DNA of 37,393 bases. Origin: Oscillospiraceae bacterium (GTDB lineage: Bacteria; Bacillota; Clostridia; Oscillospirales; Oscillospiraceae). The DNA lies in contig JAISIK010000026.1 of assembly GCA_031262065.1 (NCBI GenBank), positions 1 to 37,393 on the forward strand, given 5' to 3'. Each line of letters begins with the position of its first letter. Position 1 is the stretch's first letter. Shown piece by piece: positions 26,384-33,914 of the stretch. The notes beneath the pieces are model-generated. The model was not told where the DNA came from, made no database searches, and saw only the letters and a list, made by a program, of their open reading frames with translations. Position numbers and translations under genes: made by a program.

Positions 26384-26884
26384 ATGTCGCAGTACGCAAG
26401 TCTGTTTCACGCCTTTGCAGCGCAAGGAAGTTTGCTGCAAGCGCCGCTCGACCCTGCCGCTGAGGGGAAGATCCAGGCTTTGCACGAGGAGATTCTGAAA
26501 ATTGCCGCAGAGAGCTTTATTCTGCCCTTTGAGCGGTCGCAGGCGCTGCAAATCTCCTTGTGCAGTATGGACGTGCTCACCCATCTGCGCGAAGTACAAG
26601 CGCGCACACAGGGGCTTACGTTGGAGCATCGCAGCATCGCGCAGCTCCGCAGGCAGCTGCGGGAGGCTTTGGCGCAGTACGCTGCGCTTCTTGCTGCGCT
26701 GCCGCAATATCGGGAAGGGAAAAACCTCTTGATGCAAGCGGAGCAATGCCGCCGCGCCTGCGATTTTGCGCGAAACGGCAAAAGTCCAGCAAATCGAGAA
26801 CTCCTGCAAGCCTACAAAGACGGGTTGTTTGCAGTTTCGCAGGCTGCGCGGCAAATCATGCTGCTTGCGTCGCAAAGCATTTAG
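26384..26884 (+). CDS. Hypothetical helical protein, 166 aa
   Basis: An unrecognised soluble protein, almost entirely helix-forming and rich in Ala, Gln and Leu, beginning MSQYASLFHAFAAQGSLLQA. Heptad-like spacing in 75-110 (RSIAQLRRQLREALAQYAALL) suggests a helical bundle or coiled coil. Three cysteines are scattered, with no motif. GAAGGAG lies 8 nt before the ATG, and codon use matches its neighbours, so it is probably real. It stands alone, diverging from oadB and converging on the nucleotidase gene; no clear promoter or terminator was seen. Confidence 0.65.
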   Translation: MSQYASLFHAFAAQGSLLQAPLDPAAEGKIQALHEEILKIAAESFILPFERSQALQISLCSMDVLTHLREVQARTQGLTLEHRSIAQLRRQLREALAQYAALLAALPQYREGKNLLMQAEQCRRACDFARNGKSPANRELLQAYKDGLFAVSQAARQIMLLASQSI

Positions 26885-26905
26885 GCAAACAGTGCCGCTG
26901 CAGAT

Positions 26906-28825
26906 TTATTTCTTGAGGCTTTTTGCTTTTTTCTTTCTGCGAATGATGGCGCGGATTATGAACACGATGGCAAGAATCACCAATGCCTCAACGAGCAGAA
27001 GCAGCCACGTGAAAATATTCGCGTTTTTCAGCAGCTCAATCGGATTCCAGCTGGCGTATACATACTTATTTGCGGCTGCGCTTTCATAGCGGTCGGGAAC
27101 AACGCCCACGCCATCGACCTTTTCAAAGGAGTCGATATAGGAGGCAAGCGCGTACCATTCTTTGACCTCATTGCCGTTTTGGTCGTGCAGAATGATTGCA
27201 TCGTAGTCCGTAACGACCGAGCCGTCGGCGTTTCGCGGCGCAATGCTCAGGATGCCGAAGGACTTTTCTTTGACGGTGCTGAGCATCTGGCAGCAATACA
27301 GCCCCGTGACAACGCGGTAGAGTGTATCGTCTTCAAGCGGCGCGCGGCTGCCGTCTTCATGCACAATGCCGTACTCCGTAACCTTATTGAAAATCATGCG
27401 GTTCGTGTTGTATTTCCAAAAAACGCCGCTACCGTAGAGTTGCGCTGCGGGCATCATCGAGGTAACGGAGGCGTCAACCTCAAAGCCGTCGCGCAGTTCT
27501 TTTCCGTAGAGGTAGAACGACACCAGCGGATAGCCCGGCGTGCCGTCCGCGCCGATTCCCAACGAGAGAACGTTGAAAACGTCGCTGACGGTAATATCGC
27601 CCGCCGAAAGGCTGTCGCGAATAACGCCCGCTGCGTTGATGGTGCAGGTGACGGACTCGTAATTCTCGCCCTCCGCCTGCTTAACGGCGTAGATATAGGA
27701 ATCGGTAATGATATTTCCCAGAGGCTTGTCGATTTGCTCACCGCCGGTGCGGGCAAAGGGGAAGGCAGAGTTCGCAAGAACTTGGTCGAATTCCATGCCG
27801 TAGTTTGAAAGGTAGCTCGTAGCAACCACCTGCTTAAAGTCTTCTACGACCGCTGAAACAGCGGCGTCCTCCTGCACCGTTTCGTCTACGGCAAGCAGCT
27901 CATAGCTGACGAGTTCGATTTTTTCGGCGTTCTTCCGCACACGCAAAACGCCCAAATTTTCCGCGTATTCCCCGCAGGATACAATCAGGGTGTTATTTAC
28001 GGAAATCGGGCTTGTCAGCGTGCTGTGCGTGTGCCCGCTGATGATTACGTCGATGCCGTCAACCTTGCGAGCGAGGTTTTCATCCTCGGATTCATCGGAG
28101 TCTTCGGAAGTGCCGCTGTGCGACAGGCAGACGATGTAGTCGTAGTCCTCGTTGGCTTGAATTTCGCCCACGATGCGCTTTGCAGCTGCGATATAGTCCT
28201 GATATGCGATGCCCGACATGGGGGAGTCCTCGTCCGCATTTTCGCCCAGCAAACCGAAAACCGCGAAACGAACGCCTTCCTTTTCAATCATCACATAGTC
28301 GCGCACGCCGTAGGCTTCAAAGGCTGCGGTCAACTCGGCTGCCGTGTTGTCGTCCGTCGGAACGGGCGTGGTGTAGTTGCCCTGCACGATGTAGGGGAGC
28401 GGGTCGCCGGAGGATACCGCGCTGTTGAGCATCCCGATTAAGCCCTGCGGGCGAAAATCAAACTCGTGATTGCCGAAGGTTGTCGCATCGACGCCCAAAT
28501 GCCCCAGCATGCGAAGCTCCGCTGCGTCGGTTGCGTAAATGCTCTGGAAGAGCGAGCCCATGGAAAAATCGCCCGCATCTACAGTCAGCACCGCCGTTCC
28601 CGCTCGTTTCTCCCGCTCTTGCGTCAAAAGGGCGGACAGGCGCGCGTAGCCGCCGGATTCCCCGCCCTCCTGCGTTGCAACAGGCAGAAAATGCGAGTGC
28701 AGGTCATGCGTAAAGAGGATGGTGACTGCGTCGTCCGCATCTTGCGCTGCAAAGGCGAATTGCCCCGCAAGCACAGCGATTGCCAAAAGCAGGCACAGCG
28801 CCCGAAGTAAAGACTGTTTCATCAT
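26906..28825 (-). CDS. Membrane-anchored bifunctional metallophosphatase/5'-nucleotidase
   Basis: A protein of about 639 aa exported by an N-terminal signal peptide (LLRALCLLLAIAVLAGQFAFA). The metallophosphoesterase domain shows Asp41/His43 (THDLHSH), Asp83/Asp86 (DAGD), Asn119/His120 (FGNHEF) and a later GHTHS, together the two-metal site. The C-terminal 5'-nucleotidase domain follows (about 330-560). Unlike cell-wall-sorted relatives, it ends in one transmembrane helix and a Lys/Arg-rich tail, so it is held on the outer face of the membrane. Probable role: extracellular nucleotide dephosphorylation. The ATG follows GGAGG by 5 nt; the next codon is also ATG. Confidence 0.9.
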   Translation of the reverse strand: MMKQSLLRALCLLLAIAVLAGQFAFAAQDADDAVTILFTHDLHSHFLPVATQEGGESGGYARLSALLTQEREKRAGTAVLTVDAGDFSMGSLFQSIYATDAAELRMLGHLGVDATTFGNHEFDFRPQGLIGMLNSAVSSGDPLPYIVQGNYTTPVPTDDNTAAELTAAFEAYGVRDYVMIEKEGVRFAVFGLLGENADEDSPMSGIAYQDYIAAAKRIVGEIQANEDYDYIVCLSHSGTSEDSDESEDENLARKVDGIDVIISGHTHSTLTSPISVNNTLIVSCGEYAENLGVLRVRKNAEKIELVSYELLAVDETVQEDAAVSAVVEDFKQVVATSYLSNYGMEFDQVLANSAFPFARTGGEQIDKPLGNIITDSYIYAVKQAEGENYESVTCTINAAGVIRDSLSAGDITVSDVFNVLSLGIGADGTPGYPLVSFYLYGKELRDGFEVDASVTSMMPAAQLYGSGVFWKYNTNRMIFNKVTEYGIVHEDGSRAPLEDDTLYRVVTGLYCCQMLSTVKEKSFGILSIAPRNADGSVVTDYDAIILHDQNGNEVKEWYALASYIDSFEKVDGVGVVPDRYESAAANKYVYASWNPIELLKNANIFTWLLLLVEALVILAIVFIIRAIIRRKKKAKSLKK

Positions 28826-28859
28826 GATTTCCTCCGACAAAATTTATTTCTTTTATGTG

Positions 28860-28891
28860 TTACAATATCTTTGAAAGTATGCTATAATCAA
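28860..28891. promoter_or_regulatory. Overlapping divergent promoters of the 5'-nucleotidase and FemAB genes
   Basis: Plus strand: TTACAA (28860-28865), 17-nt spacer, TATAAT (28883-28888), reading toward the FemAB gene with a 5' leader of roughly 90 nt. Minus strand: TTGATT (28886-28891), 18-nt spacer, TATTGT (28862-28867), reading toward the nucleotidase. Each -35 overlaps the other's -10, so only one polymerase could sit here at a time. Confidence 0.6.
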
Positions 28892-28981
28892 ATTATTGAG
28901 AATTATTTGCAGTATCCGTGCAGTTTTGATGCAGATTCGATACACGCCTAGTGTTAAATACCGCGGAGAGGGGGCGTAAGC

Positions 28982-29983
28982 ATGTATGAGTTTGTGGATA
29001 GCAGCCACGCGCAGGAGTTGGATGCCTTTGTAAATCGTCACCCCCACGGGCACTTTATGCAGACCTCCGCGTGGGGCAGGGTAAAGGTCAGCTGGAAGTG
29101 GACAGGCATACTCTGCCGCAACGAAAAGCGCGAGATTACAGGTACAATGGCGGTGCTTTGCCATCGGGTGCGTATGACGGGCAGCAGTCTGCTTTACGCG
29201 CCGCGCGGTCCGATTTTCAGCGATGCAGACGCCTTTCGGGAACTGATAGAGGCTGCGAACCTGCTTGCGCAAAAGCACCGCGCATACCTCTTGCGCATTG
29301 ACCCCGCGATACCCGCTGCGAATGAAGGCTTCTTTGCGCTGGCAAAAGCGCTGCATTTTCGCCGAAATGCGGGCGTGGATTTTTCCCTCTTCCAGCCGCG
29401 CATGTGTTATGTAACAGATTTGCGGGGGCATACGCCGCAATCCCTGCTGATGCTCTACAGTCGGAGCAAACGCTACGATGTGAAACTTGCGCAGAAGCGC
29501 GGCGTAACGGCGGCGATTGGCACGAAGGCGGATTTACCCGCATTTTACGCGCTGATGCAGAAGACGGCGAAGAAGAACGGCTTTTGCGTTGCGCCGCTTG
29601 CGCATTACGAACGCATTCTGACGCAGTTGGACAGTAAGTTATACATAGCGCGCAAGGGCGAGGCGGTCATTGCCGCGAGTATCGCCATTGTGCTTGGCAA
29701 GCGAATGTGGCATATGTACGCCTGCTCGGATTTCGCGTATCACGCGGACTGCGCAAACGAGCTGCTGCAGTGGGAAATGCAAAGCGACGCGCTTTCGCGC
29801 GGCTGCAGTTTCTTCGATTTCCGCGGCGCGGAGGGCTACCCGACTGCGGACAATCCCAAAATCGGGCTGCACCGCTATAAGCAGGGCTTTGGCTCAGAAT
29901 TTGTGGAGTATATCGGGCAGCTCGACCTCGTCTACCGCCCGATGATGGAGCGAATCATTCTGTACTTACAGCGCTTTCACTGA
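28982..29983 (+). CDS. FemAB-family peptidoglycan bridge aminoacyltransferase
   Basis: A 333-aa protein of the FemA/FemB/FemX family, which adds amino acids from aminoacyl-tRNA to lipid II or nascent peptidoglycan. The two GNAT-like lobes are seen: N-terminal HFMQTSAWGRVK and LLYAPRGPIFS; the central SLLMLYSRSKRYDVKLAQKRGV; and the C-terminal DFRGAEGYPTADNPKIGLHRYKQGFGSEFVEYIG, all family hallmarks. The coiled-coil arm of staphylococcal FemA is missing, as in many clostridial members. Start ATG 28982 follows GAGAGGGGGCG. Which residue it adds cannot be told from the sequence. Confidence 0.9.
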   Translation: MYEFVDSSHAQELDAFVNRHPHGHFMQTSAWGRVKVSWKWTGILCRNEKREITGTMAVLCHRVRMTGSSLLYAPRGPIFSDADAFRELIEAANLLAQKHRAYLLRIDPAIPAANEGFFALAKALHFRRNAGVDFSLFQPRMCYVTDLRGHTPQSLLMLYSRSKRYDVKLAQKRGVTAAIGTKADLPAFYALMQKTAKKNGFCVAPLAHYERILTQLDSKLYIARKGEAVIAASIAIVLGKRMWHMYACSDFAYHADCANELLQWEMQSDALSRGCSFFDFRGAEGYPTADNPKIGLHRYKQGFGSEFVEYIGQLDLVYRPMMERIILYLQRFH

Positions 29984-30023
29984 ATGCCTGTGTGCGTTGC
30001 ACGCGGGCATTCAGCGCTTTTTT
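29980..30023 (+). terminator. Terminator of the FemAB gene
   Basis: A 16-bp stem (29980-29995 with 29999-30014, two G-T pairs, 3-nt loop) followed by TTTTTT (30018-30023). It begins inside the FemAB stop region, and the 3' arm contains the stop codon of the convergent ATPase gene (30011-30013). Confidence 0.88.
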
Positions 30024-32440
30024 CTGCCTTTCTTTTTGCCTGTTTTGGAATCGTTCTTTTTAACCTGTCGGTCAAAGAGTGTGCGGAAAAAGCGCAGAAC
30101 CGTCGGCGCGGACAGCAAAAGCGTCACGAGGATTAAACCGCTTTTCAAGTTGATTCGCGGCGTGTTGAAGGATTCGTAGAAAAACAGCAGGCACACCAGC
30201 ATAGCTGCACTCACTGCTGCAAAAACCAGCAAGCGCAGGCGCGTAAACGGCGTCGATACATAATACAGCGTTACCAAGCCAACCGCAGAAAGAATCCAAA
30301 CGGCAATCGTGGTGTAGTGCTCCGTCGGCAGTTTTAACACCGTCGTGAGGATGCCCGCGAGCATAACGAGCGCAATGTTCGTCAAGCCGCCCGGCAGGGC
30401 GCGTCGGATCACGTTGCGCATGAACTTCCCGGTTACTCGCGCATAATTCGGTTCGAGTGCAAGGAAGAAGGCGGGGATGCCGATGGTCAGCGAGCTGATC
30501 AGCGTCAAATGAATCGGCTCAATCGGATAGGGGAAGGCGACAAAGAGCAGGATTGCCGCAAATACAAAGGAAAAAATATTTTTCACCAAGAAGAGGGAAG
30601 CGGCGCGCTGGATGTTGTTAATCACGCGGCGACCTTCCGCCACAATCGCAGGCATAGACTTAAAATCGGAATTCAGCAGCACAATCTGCGCCACCTGCGA
30701 GGCAGCCTGCGAGCCGGACGCCATAGCAATGCCGCAGTCGGCGTCCTTGAGCGCGAGCACATCGTTAACGCCGTCGCCGGTCATTGCAACCGTGTGCCCC
30801 TGCCGCTTAAATTCTTGAATCAGCCGCCGCTTCTGCTCCGGCGTGACGCGTCCGAAGACGGTGTAGTTGCGAATCGCTTCGGTATAGTCGCGCGGCGTGC
30901 GCAGCGTGGTTGCATCGACATATTTGTCGGCATTTTCGATCCCCGCGCGGTCTGCAACCTGCGAGACGGTCAGCGGATTGTCGCCCGAAATTACGCGGAC
31001 GGACACGCCCTGCGCCGCAAAATAGCGGAAGGTCTTCTCCGCGTCCGGGCGCAGGAGGTTCGACAGGAATATGAGCGCAATGGGCGTAAGCTGCGCGGTT
31101 TCCAGGCGGGCGTCTGCAAAGGGCATATCGTAAGCTGCCAAAAGCAGTACGCGGCAACCCCGCGCCGACCACGGCTCTGCATTGCCGCGGATGGAGTCAT
31201 AGCGGTCGCCCATAACAAATTCGGGTGCGCCGATGATATAGCGCCCGTTTTCGCCGAAGTCGGCTGCAGACCATTTTGTTGACGACGAGAAGGGGATTCG
31301 CTTGACTGCGCGCCACTGCGTGGCGGTTGCAAATTGCTCCGCCATTGCCCGCGCGGTTTCATTATCCGGCTCTTCGCCGCAGTAAAACGCGCCTAGAATT
31401 TTCTCAATCGCCTCGTAGGAATAGCGGTCCGTGCATAATGGGAAAATATCGCTGACCTCCATGGACGGCTCAGTAATGGTTCCCGTTTTATCTACGCACA
31501 GAATGTCTACATGCGCCAGCGTTTCGATGCAGTTCATGTCCTGCACGAGCACCCGCCCCCGAGACAGCTTCAGGCAGCTTGCGGCAATCGCCACACTTGT
31601 CAGAAGATACAGCCCTTCGGGAATCATGCCCGTAAGTGCGCCGACCGTGGACACGACGGACTTCTGCAAGCCCTGATCCAGATAATTCGGAAGATACTGC
31701 CGCAAAAACAGCAGAATCCCCAAGGGAACAAGCGCGATACCCACAACCGTGATGAGCTTCGATAGGGAAGTCATCATTTCGGATTTTGTAGAGCGCGTGT
31801 TTCTTTTTGCCTCTAGGGCGAGCTTTGCTGCGTAGCTCTCCGCGCCAACGCTCGTGAGCTGCGCGCGGCAGTTCCCGGATATGACGAAGCTGCCGGAACG
31901 CAGTACATCCCCGGGATTTTTGATAATTGCGTCCGCCTCGCCCGTAAGCAGCGACTCGTTGACCTGCATTTGCCCGCTGCGAAGCACGGCGTCCGCGACA
32001 ATCTGGTCGCCTGCTGAAAAGAGGACAATATCGTCGCGCACCAGCAAATCCGAGCGCACCAGCATACGCTGCCCCGCGCGAATCACCTTCACTTGCCCCG
32101 CTGCCACGACCGTGAGCTTATCCACCGCGCGTTTTGCTTTCAGCTCCTGAAAAATACCGATTGCCGTATTGGCAATCGCAATGCCCAAAAACAGCATGTT
32201 TTCAAACGAGCCGACCAGAAGCAGCGCAAGCCCCAGAACAATAAAAATCAGGTTGAAGAAGGTGAAAATATTCTCTTTTACGATTTGCTTTTCGCTTTTC
32301 GTGCCCGACTCCGTGGCGCGGTTGCTTAATCCGTTGCTTTGCCGAAGTTTTACATCTGCAGGGGACAAGCCCTCGTCAATCCCCGCGTTGAGAACCGGGA
32401 GCGCATGGAACAATCTTTGTGTTTTCTCCATATTTTTCAT
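30011..32440 (-). CDS. Cation-translocating P-type ATPase, CtpE-like
   Basis: An 809-aa P-type ATPase with about eight to ten transmembrane helices. The actuator has TGEAD (166-170); the transmembrane motif is GMIPEGL (271-277); the phosphorylated Asp is 317 in DKTGT; the hinge is TGDGVNDVLALKDADCG. The IPEGL form with an uncharged surrounding helix and lack of the N-terminal heavy-metal domain fits the CtpE-type group, linked to calcium uptake in mycobacteria, more than MgtA or copper pumps. The specific ion is inference. The start ATG 32440 follows TGGAGC. The C-terminus is highly basic (KKGRKKR). Confidence 0.88.
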   Translation of the reverse strand: MKNMEKTQRLFHALPVLNAGIDEGLSPADVKLRQSNGLSNRATESGTKSEKQIVKENIFTFFNLIFIVLGLALLLVGSFENMLFLGIAIANTAIGIFQELKAKRAVDKLTVVAAGQVKVIRAGQRMLVRSDLLVRDDIVLFSAGDQIVADAVLRSGQMQVNESLLTGEADAIIKNPGDVLRSGSFVISGNCRAQLTSVGAESYAAKLALEAKRNTRSTKSEMMTSLSKLITVVGIALVPLGILLFLRQYLPNYLDQGLQKSVVSTVGALTGMIPEGLYLLTSVAIAASCLKLSRGRVLVQDMNCIETLAHVDILCVDKTGTITEPSMEVSDIFPLCTDRYSYEAIEKILGAFYCGEEPDNETARAMAEQFATATQWRAVKRIPFSSSTKWSAADFGENGRYIIGAPEFVMGDRYDSIRGNAEPWSARGCRVLLLAAYDMPFADARLETAQLTPIALIFLSNLLRPDAEKTFRYFAAQGVSVRVISGDNPLTVSQVADRAGIENADKYVDATTLRTPRDYTEAIRNYTVFGRVTPEQKRRLIQEFKRQGHTVAMTGDGVNDVLALKDADCGIAMASGSQAASQVAQIVLLNSDFKSMPAIVAEGRRVINNIQRAASLFLVKNIFSFVFAAILLFVAFPYPIEPIHLTLISSLTIGIPAFFLALEPNYARVTGKFMRNVIRRALPGGLTNIALVMLAGILTTVLKLPTEHYTTIAVWILSAVGLVTLYYVSTPFTRLRLLVFAAVSAAMLVCLLFFYESFNTPRINLKSGLILVTLLLSAPTVLRFFRTLFDRQVKKNDSKTGKKKGRKKR

Positions 32441-32453
32441 AGGATAGCTCCAA

Positions 32454-32498
32454 TAAATTTATCATTTCTAAGTATAGCATATATCGCAGTAAATTTAT
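32454..32498 (-). promoter_or_regulatory. Extended -10 promoter and paired TAAATTTAT repeats upstream of the ATPase
   Basis: On the minus strand TGCTATACT (TATACT at 32471-32476) is an extended -10 without a good -35. It is flanked by two exact copies of TAAATTTAT (32454-32462 and 32490-32498), each with a palindromic TAAATTTA core and 36 bp apart. The second overlaps the -35 region, consistent with operator sites for a repressor. Confidence 0.5.
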
Positions 32499-32590
32499 AC
32501 CATACTATCTGTAATTCCGACAAAATCTGCCGCGAATTTTCACTGTGCAGGAGGCTGCGGCAAATTCGCCAAAAAAGTTTACAAAAATGC

Positions 32591-32619
32591 TTGATTTTGC
32601 TGATTTCCTATGCTATCAT
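32591..32619 (+). promoter_or_regulatory. Promoter of rplS
   Basis: TTGATT (32591-32596), 17-nt spacer ending in TGC, TATCAT (32614-32619). The TG at 32611-32612 gives an extended -10. It is 77 nt before the rplS start. Confidence 0.65.
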
Positions 32620-32640
32620 ACCCTAGTCTGCAACTGGGTG

Positions 32641-32690
32641 GTCCTCTGTGCGTGAAAACGCAGCACGAACGCCTAATATTTTAGGAGGAC
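32641..32690 (+). promoter_or_regulatory. Structured leader of rplS, candidate L19 autoregulatory RNA
   Basis: The 5' leader can fold so that GTCCTC (32641-32646) pairs with GAGGAC (32685-32690), which holds the Shine-Dalgarno. Inside is a TGCGT-GAAA-ACGCA tetraloop hairpin (32649-32662). A second stem CCTAA/TTAGG (32672-32676 with 32681-32685) also reaches into the SD. Ribosomal protein L19 leaders are known in Bacillota; whether this one matches that family needs a covariance search. Confidence 0.6.
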
Positions 32691-32696
32691 AAACGT

Positions 32697-33038
32697 ATGG
32701 ATCTGATGAAGGCTCTGACCAGCCAGTACATGAAGGAAGAACTGCCGCAGATGAACGTCGGCGACACGGTTCGTGTTCATGTAAAAATCAAAGAAGGTGC
32801 TCGCGAAAGAGTACAGGTTTTCGAGGGAACAATCATTGCCCGCAAGCATGGTGGAATCGAAGAATCCATCACCGTTCGCCGTCTGAGCTACGGCGTCGGC
32901 TGCGAGAAGGTTTTCCCGGTGCATTCTCCCAGCATCGTCAAGGTAGAAACCGTCCGCCGCGGTAAAGTCCGCCGCGCGAAGCTCTACTATCTGCGCGATC
33001 GCCTCGGCAAAGCTGCCAAGGTCAAAGAGAGAGTATAA
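32697..33038 (+). CDS. rplS: 50S ribosomal protein L19
   Basis: A 113-aa ribosomal protein at the 30S-50S interface. The family sequence is clear: [49 protein letters not shown] and [20 protein letters not shown]. It is monocistronic here, without the usual trmD-rimM neighbours, with its own promoter, structured leader and a terminator starting 8 nt after the stop. Start ATG 32697 follows AGGAGGAC. Confidence 0.97.
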   Translation: MDLMKALTSQYMKEELPQMNVGDTVRVHVKIKEGARERVQVFEGTIIARKHGGIEESITVRRLSYGVGCEKVFPVHSPSIVKVETVRRGKVRRAKLYYLRDRLGKAAKVKERV

Positions 33039-33046
33039 GAAATGCC

Positions 33047-33076
33047 GCCCCCGATGCAAATCGGGGGCTGTTTCTT
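33047..33076 (+). terminator. Terminator of rplS
   Basis: A 9-bp perfect stem GCCCCCGAT (33047-33055) with ATCGGGGGC (33060-33068), a GCAA tetraloop, then TGTTTCTTT. Confidence 0.88.
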
Positions 33077-33179
33077 TGCCTGTTTTCTTGCAGTCCATCG
33101 GACAGCTAAAGAACGGAAGCAAAAGGGTTCGGAGGGAAAGAAAATCGTCAGGGTTGTCTTTCGCATTCAAATAAGACGG

Positions 33180-33287
33180 TTTAGAGGGCTTTTTCAAAGC
33201 TCTCTAAAACCTGAAGCAGCCTGTCAAAATAGTCCGAGGGACTATTTTGACAGGCTGCGGCGCTGCGGCAGATGGTCTGCCGCAGCG
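33180..33287. repeat. Three consecutive hairpins (inverted-repeat array)
   Basis: Three inverted repeats in a row. First: 33180-33192 with 33196-33208, 13 bp with one G-T. Second: 33216-33235 with 33239-33258, 20 bp perfect, 3-nt loop. Third: 33261-33272 with 33276-33287, 12 bp perfect, 3-nt loop. None has a clear T tract, and the last ends 3 nt before the flavodoxin stop. They may be REP/REPIN-type repeats or terminators of the minus-strand gene. They also stand near the border between GC-rich core and AT-rich accessory DNA. Confidence 0.85.
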
Positions 33288-33290
33288 TCT

Positions 33291-33827
33291 TCATGTGTAT
33301 TTATGCGAAACTGCACCGATAATCGGTGCGAGGCTTTCCTTGTCTGTCCAGTCGCAGTCCGTCCCGATGGCGTCCATCAACGCCTTTTCCCAAGGCGCGT
33401 AGTCCTGCGGGGTTTTCTTTGCTATGGATTTTTTGAGAATTGCACAAAGCGTACGGTCTGACCATGACATCTTCGTTTCGTTCCACGCCCCGCGTAGGTA
33501 GAAGAGCGGAATCTTCTGCAAATCTCCCCGAAAATGGCGATTGCGCAGCTGCGCCACGCCGTCTTCACTGAAGGGCGAAGCGCCCACGGCGTAGACGAGA
33601 AGGCTTTTGTTCTTCAGCCGTTCGTAATTCTTCTTAAGAAACGAAATCCCGGCGATTCCGCCCGCGTAAATCCCGCCGCCGAGTATAATCGTATCAAATT
33701 GTTCCACGTCGCTGATTTTCGCCTGCTTCGTTTCGATTGCAGGGCAGCCAAGCGCCTCTGCAAGCCAAAGGGCGTACCTCTTCGCAGCACCGTATTTGGA
33801 TTTGTATAGGACTATGAATTTGTTCAA
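33291..33827 (-). CDS. Flavodoxin-domain protein
   Basis: A 178-aa protein with a flavodoxin fold. The FMN phosphate loop is YKSKYGAAKRYA (residues 8-19), followed by DTIILGGGIYAGGIAG and LVYAVGASPF, the pattern of flavodoxin_5/HemG-like proteins. These carry electrons, sometimes as menaquinone-linked protoporphyrinogen oxidases, though a heme role is not supported by any neighbour here. It has no signal peptide or membrane segment. The start is TTG (33825-33827), with AGGAGGG 7 nt before it. Its stop touches the hairpin array. Confidence 0.8.
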   Translation of the reverse strand: MNKFIVLYKSKYGAAKRYALWLAEALGCPAIETKQAKISDVEQFDTIILGGGIYAGGIAGISFLKKNYERLKNKSLLVYAVGASPFSEDGVAQLRNRHFRGDLQKIPLFYLRGAWNETKMSWSDRTLCAILKKSIAKKTPQDYAPWEKALMDAIGTDCDWTDKESLAPIIGAVSHKYT

Positions 33828-33914
33828 AGAGATCCCTCCTGTATCAATGATATAGTCAGGAGAATAACTCAGAGCCTCTACTTCTGATTTTCTATACCAT
33901 AGTTCGTTGTAAAA

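Noticed and set aside
32532-32569. An 8-bp inverted repeat GCGAATTT/AAATTCGC upstream of the rplS promoter
   Set aside because: A 22-nt spacer and no link to either promoter's key elements. It may be chance or a weak operator, so it is not claimed.
33042-33461. A 139-codon plus-strand frame over the rplS terminator, the hairpin array and flavodoxin
   Set aside because: It translates through hairpins and antisense sequence and has no SD or domain.
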